Source: Methylovulum psychrotolerans
Lineage (GTDB): Bacteria; Pseudomonadota; Gammaproteobacteria; Methylococcales; Methylomonadaceae
Length of the DNA: 34,966 bases
Reading direction: 5' to 3'
Assembly (NCBI RefSeq): GCF_002923755.1
Contig: NZ_PGFZ01000001.1
Coordinates: forward strand, 54,307 to 89,272
The notes below the pieces were generated by a model. It worked only from the letters and a program-made list of their open reading frames with translations. It was not told the DNA's origin and did no database searches. This document shows positions 31,924 through 34,966 of this stretch, one piece after another. Positions within the stretch are counted from its first letter, which is position 1, and the number at the start of each line of letters is the position of its first letter. The position numbers and the translations under genes are program-made.

Positions 31924-32763
31924 ATGCCACAATACCAATCCTACCCCAGCAAACCCAGCCCCGATGCCGGGGATATTTTTCTGATCCTCGATCCCGCCGA
32001 CCTTACCGACAGCAGCGAAGGCACGACTAAACGCACGACGGTGGGGGCGGTGGCGGGGCATGGCCATAGCGGTTTTTCCGCGACCTTAGGCCAATACCTC
32101 GACACTGCCAGCTTGCAAGCGTCGGTGGATGCGTTGATGGCGCTGACTTATACGCCGCCCACTATTGCCTTAACCGCCAGCCCCGCGCCTAGTCTCCGCG
32201 AGAAAGGCGACCCGGTCGGGGCGGTGGCGTTGGCGGCAGTGACGCTCAGGCGTTCTGACGCAATCAGTGCGGTGGCATTTTACCGTGATGGGGTGTTGCT
32301 GGGTGCGGTCGCCGCGCCGCAAGCCCAAGGCGGTACGGAAACGATGACTGATAATGGCGGCTTTAGCGATACCGTAACCTATACCTCGGTAGTCAGCGAC
32401 GGCACGACCACGGTTAGCAGTAACGCGGTCAGTTACCGTTTTGTTTATCCCTATTATTTTGGTGTGGGGGCGGCGGGTTTGACGGCGGTGCAGGTGGCGG
32501 GTTTGACCAAGGCCATTATTGCCCAAGCCCCCAGCAAGGCCGTCACCACCAGCCCTAGCGGCGAGGTGTTCTATTTCGCTTATCCGGCGGCTTATGGGGC
32601 GTTAAGCTCGATCACCGATACCAACGGCTTTGAGACGTTGGCCGATTACACACAACGCAGCGCAACGATTACGGGACTGGACGGCACGGCGCAAGCCTAT
32701 TTTATTTATGAGTTTAACCAGCCCACCAGCCAAACCCTTTTCACCAACACTTATAAGCTTTAG
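31924..32763 (+). CDS. Virion structural/fibre-like protein with Ig-like region
   Basis: The protein has 279 residues from ATG 31924; the frame opens earlier but runs back through the palindrome. Its N-terminus (YPSKPSPDAGDIFLILDPADLTD, then GHGHSGF) resembles the start of phage fibre and neck appendage proteins. Residues about 70-175 look like an Ig-type domain (PPTIALTASPAPSLREKG, ISAVAFYRDGVLLG, VSDGTTTVSSNAVSYRF), followed by a beta domain (YYFGVGAAGLT through FNQPTSQTLFT) of the kind found in cyanophage and methanotroph virion proteins. It is tightly linked (3 bases) to the next gene. Role as tail fibre or head decoration is not resolved. Confidence 0.55.
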   Translation: MPQYQSYPSKPSPDAGDIFLILDPADLTDSSEGTTKRTTVGAVAGHGHSGFSATLGQYLDTASLQASVDALMALTYTPPTIALTASPAPSLREKGDPVGAVALAAVTLRRSDAISAVAFYRDGVLLGAVAAPQAQGGTETMTDNGGFSDTVTYTSVVSDGTTTVSSNAVSYRFVYPYYFGVGAAGLTAVQVAGLTKAIIAQAPSKAVTTSPSGEVFYFAYPAAYGALSSITDTNGFETLADYTQRSATITGLDGTAQAYFIYEFNQPTSQTLFTNTYKL

Positions 32764-32766
32764 TTT

Positions 32767-33984
32767 ATGGCCATCCCTTTAGCAAGCAGTTTTCAACGCG
32801 GCTCGGCATTGCCGCTGGACCTATATAGCCTACGCGCCGATCTGGCCGCCCGGGATGCGATTCCGCTGGCGGCACGGTTTGAGTTTATGGTATGTACGGT
32901 GGCAGCGGACGGGAAAACCTACCGACTGGAAGGCGGCACGGCCAATAGCCACTGGGTCGAAGCTGCTGCGTCGGCGGCTTGGGGCAGTATCGGCGGCACT
33001 TTGGCGGCGCAGACGGATGTGCAGGCGGCGCTCAATGCCAAAGAGCCGCTGATTGCGGCGGGTACGGCTTCTGGCTATGTGCAAAAGTTCGGCCCTGATG
33101 TTTGGACAGAATACCCGTTTAACCAATGGGATGGGGCGAAGTATGCCGTCGTCGGCGGCTGGGCTTTGGTGGTGTCGGGCAGTTGGGCGGCGGGTTGGCG
33201 GCCTACGCGCGTTAAAGTGACCCTGAATATCACCGATCTGCCGACGTTTACCAATTTAAACTTTGATATCCGTTCAGGCGTAGGCGGCGGCGATACGATT
33301 CAAGGCCAATGGATAACGCCGGATTTTAGTGCCAATTTGCCGTATTTGGTGCTGGGCGTAAACGTTTTGGAACTGGATTTAACTGCGCTATATTTTGATA
33401 TAGTGGAATTGTCGCTCAATCCGAATTTTAATTCGCCGACCTATGATGTTACAGATGTGGAATTTTTTATCTCCGCCAACCAATATTTAGGCGGTGATAA
33501 AGCCTTTCATGATCTCAATACCGGGGTGGTGCCGGAGGCGGGCAATTTATATTTTACCGTCCAGCGGGCACTGAATTCGGTGCTGACGGGGTTTTACTCC
33601 AGCCCCGGCACGGTGGCCGACACCGACACCCTATTGCAAGCCGTGCAGAAGTTGGACGGCAATATTAACGCGATGGCACGGGTCGTAATTACTTACACCA
33701 GTTCCGTAACCCTGTATTCCAGCAACTTACCATCCGGCAGTATCGTCCGCTTTAACGGCACGGCGGCGATGACCGCAACCATCGTCAATTCTACGCCCGC
33801 CGGGTGGTATTGTTACGTCTACCAAGCCAACACCGGGCAAGTGACCTTCACCGTCTCCGGCGGGGCGTTGCACAATGTGGCCGGCTTTACCAAAACCGCC
33901 GGGCGTTATGCCCAGGTTATGCTGTTTTGCGACAGTAATGCCGGGTTCGCACCGCAGATTATTTTGAGCGGCAGTGGGGCGTAG
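32767..33984 (+). CDS. Tail fibre-like virion protein
   Basis: The protein has 405 residues and starts three bases after the preceding stop. The N-terminus (LASSFQRGSALPLD, FEFMVCTVAADGKTYRLEGGT) looks like a phage attachment region. Then comes A-L-N-A-K-E-P-L-I-A-A-G-T, a segment common in phage fibre proteins. The middle is beta-rich (FTNLNFDIRSGVGGGDTIQG, VLELDLTALYFDIVELSL). A trimeric-fibre style helix appears near DTLLQAVQKLDGNINAM, followed by a C-terminal beta domain (VTLYSSNLPSGSIVRFNG, AQVMLFCDSNAGF). It is the last clear phage gene. Receptor-binding is plausible but not shown by a motif. Confidence 0.6.
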   Translation: MAIPLASSFQRGSALPLDLYSLRADLAARDAIPLAARFEFMVCTVAADGKTYRLEGGTANSHWVEAAASAAWGSIGGTLAAQTDVQAALNAKEPLIAAGTASGYVQKFGPDVWTEYPFNQWDGAKYAVVGGWALVVSGSWAAGWRPTRVKVTLNITDLPTFTNLNFDIRSGVGGGDTIQGQWITPDFSANLPYLVLGVNVLELDLTALYFDIVELSLNPNFNSPTYDVTDVEFFISANQYLGGDKAFHDLNTGVVPEAGNLYFTVQRALNSVLTGFYSSPGTVADTDTLLQAVQKLDGNINAMARVVITYTSSVTLYSSNLPSGSIVRFNGTAAMTATIVNSTPAGWYCYVYQANTGQVTFTVSGGALHNVAGFTKTAGRYAQVMLFCDSNAGFAPQIILSGSGA

Positions 33985-33985
33985 G

Positions 33986-34120
33986 ATGAAAAAGTCTGTT
34001 TCAGTCGCCTTGCCATTGCTAGAAGCTGGTGGGGTGATGAGAAGGCCGCCGCCTTATCACAAGTGCAAGACAGGGTTGAGAGATGGTAGTTTTGCAAGCA
34101 ATCCGACAGGAAAGCGGTAA
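33986..34120 (+). CDS. Possible 44-residue protein after the fibre gene
   Basis: ATG 33986 follows the fibre stop by one base, with GGGG and AGG purine stretches upstream, and runs to a TAA at 34118. The product MKKSVSVALPLLEAGGVMRR... is basic, Pro-rich in the middle and of no recognisable family. Support is position only. Confidence 0.3.
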   Translation: MKKSVSVALPLLEAGGVMRRPPPYHKCKTGLRDGSFASNPTGKR

Positions 34121-34133
34121 AAAAGGCTTAGGT

Positions 34134-34164
34134 GTCTGACAACCGTCAAAAATGGTTGCCAGAC
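34134..34164. terminator. Hairpin between the fibre-like gene and the convergent secreted-protein gene
   Basis: GTCTGACAACC (34134-34144) pairs with GGTTGCCAGAC (34154-34164) with one A-C mismatch. On the minus strand a run of six T follows after about ten bases; on the plus strand no T-run follows. It is a plausible, weak terminator between convergent genes. Confidence 0.4.
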
Positions 34165-34201
34165 GGTTAAGCAAGGTCTTCCTTTACCCTAGGGTGTTAA
34201 C

Positions 34202-34597
34202 TTAATGCGCTTCTATCACAGCCAGCGAATCATAAAACGTACCCGTCCAACGGAAGACCGTCATATTGCCGCGAATGGTGAAATTTTTTGCCGTGGTAAA
34301 ACGGCAGCTTGCAAAGCCACCAAAATCGCCGCCGCTACCTAAAGCCACTTCTGCCGATGTACCCACCGCCAAGGTAGGGGTAGCGGTGGAAACCACAGTA
34401 CCGCTGCTGTTGATCAGGTCTATGGTAACCGTTTGTGGAACCAATGAGACATTGACCGCATTGCAGGCATGATAGCTTTGGCCGCTGTCAGACCATGCAG
34501 GTGAGGTCGTCAGCGGGGCGGCCATAACATTAGAAGCCATGCCCATTGCCGATACCGCAATGGTTGCTAGTAAAAACCGGATGTTTGTCGTACGCAT
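34202..34597 (-). CDS. Secreted protein of unknown function
   Basis: The protein has 131 residues from the ATG at 34597. A second ATG two codons earlier (34603) lies only about two bases from the GAGGAG site, too close, so the ribosome site decides for 34597. The Sec signal peptide reads TTNIRFLLATIAVSAMGMAS and ends V-M-A-A. The mature part is a small beta-rich domain with two cysteines (HACNAVNVSL, FASCRFTT) that likely form a disulfide, and strands QTVTIDLINSSGTVV and FTIRGNMTVFRW. This composition suggests an extracellular or periplasmic Ig-like protein. No family is recognised. Confidence 0.7.
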   Translation of the reverse strand: MRTTNIRFLLATIAVSAMGMASNVMAAPLTTSPAWSDSGQSYHACNAVNVSLVPQTVTIDLINSSGTVVSTATPTLAVGTSAEVALGSGGDFGGFASCRFTTAKNFTIRGNMTVFRWTGTFYDSLAVIEAH

Positions 34598-34603
34598 TTT
34601 CAT

Positions 34604-34966
34604 CTCTCCTCGGACATCTGTAATGTGTCCATTATTATTTGCATAGGTTGTTTGTGTATAAACAACTGATTTTTGTCATGCAATGTAAGCAAAGCCATAG
34701 CTATTGATGCAACCTCGCTTACGGCTGCATTAGATGCTTTTTTGAATCAGGGAGATAGGACATATTGGCGCTGCACTTGGGTAATGTTAACTTGCTAATT
34801 TCTAACAGTTAATATTTTGATTTTGATAATTTTTATTAGATAAGGGTTATTTAATGAGGCTCTATATGGGTTTCGGGGTCTTTTTAACTAAAACAGCCAG
34901 TAACGAAGACAGCAAGCTTTTCCCGCGTTTTCTGACATTATGGACAAACTCAAAAAAGCTCAGGTA
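34604..34966. other. Right-end intergenic region
   Basis: AT-rich sequence upstream of the secreted-protein gene, with no clear element. Two plus-strand frames open near the edge (from ATG 34854 and from ATG 34940, MDKLKKAQV) but run out of the window; neither has a good ribosome site. Confidence 0.4.

Noticed and set aside
1-34966. CRISPR arrays, tRNA or rRNA genes
   Set aside because: No regularly spaced direct repeats, no cloverleaf and no rRNA-like sequence noticed on either strand.

Overview
The window looks like a chromosomal stretch of a Gram-negative gammaproteobacterium. It carries several lipoprotein and Sec signal peptides, a DUF2780 lipoprotein, a MASE1-PAS-GGDEF-EAL protein, ordinary Shine-Dalgarno starts and REP-like palindromes. 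A methanotroph-like (Methylococcales) host is only a guess. There are no rRNA or tRNA genes and no CRISPR array.

Layout. 1-2094 holds three exported proteins on the minus strand, the first cut by the window edge. 2281-3530 is an AT-rich two-gene cassette: a DUF3800 protein and a possible small nuclease. 3968-8240 is a first block of contractile-tail phage genes: a tail terminator-like protein, a small protein, the sheath, the tube, a holin-like protein and an M15 endolysin. The sheath gene is split by about 250 bp of strongly structured, non-coding sequence that resembles an IscB-type omegaRNA/HEARO element. 8366-11723 is host-type: a dual-specificity phosphatase flanked by REP palindromes, a secreted protein, an alkaline-phosphatase-superfamily enzyme behind a plausible Pho box, and a small membrane protein. 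12347-18212 is a second phage block: a tail assembly chaperone with a frameshifted extension, the tape measure protein and a baseplate hub protein. 18444-23849 holds small envelope proteins and a large c-di-GMP enzyme. 23929-28316 (minus strand) is a three-gene operon of a winged-helix regulator, a KGGVGR-variant ParA-like ATPase and a carbon-nitrogen hydrolase; it is the best candidate here for an undescribed conflict or defence system. 28501-28832 is a tandem hairpin-repeat array. 28870-33984 is a third phage block with head genes (protease-like, scaffold-like, major capsid) and two virion or fibre-like proteins. 34202-34597 encodes a secreted protein on the minus strand.

How the parts fit. 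The three phage blocks complement one another (tail; tail tip and chaperone; head), all lie on the plus strand, and are separated by host-type genes. No terminase, portal, integrase or repressor is visible. This suggests a scattered, possibly domesticated or decaying myovirus-like particle. Each of the three blocks begins just downstream of the same octamer, GTCGTGAC, which I find nowhere else in the window, so a shared control or recombination site is possible. The interrupted sheath argues that the particle is defective unless the inserted sequence is removed from the RNA.
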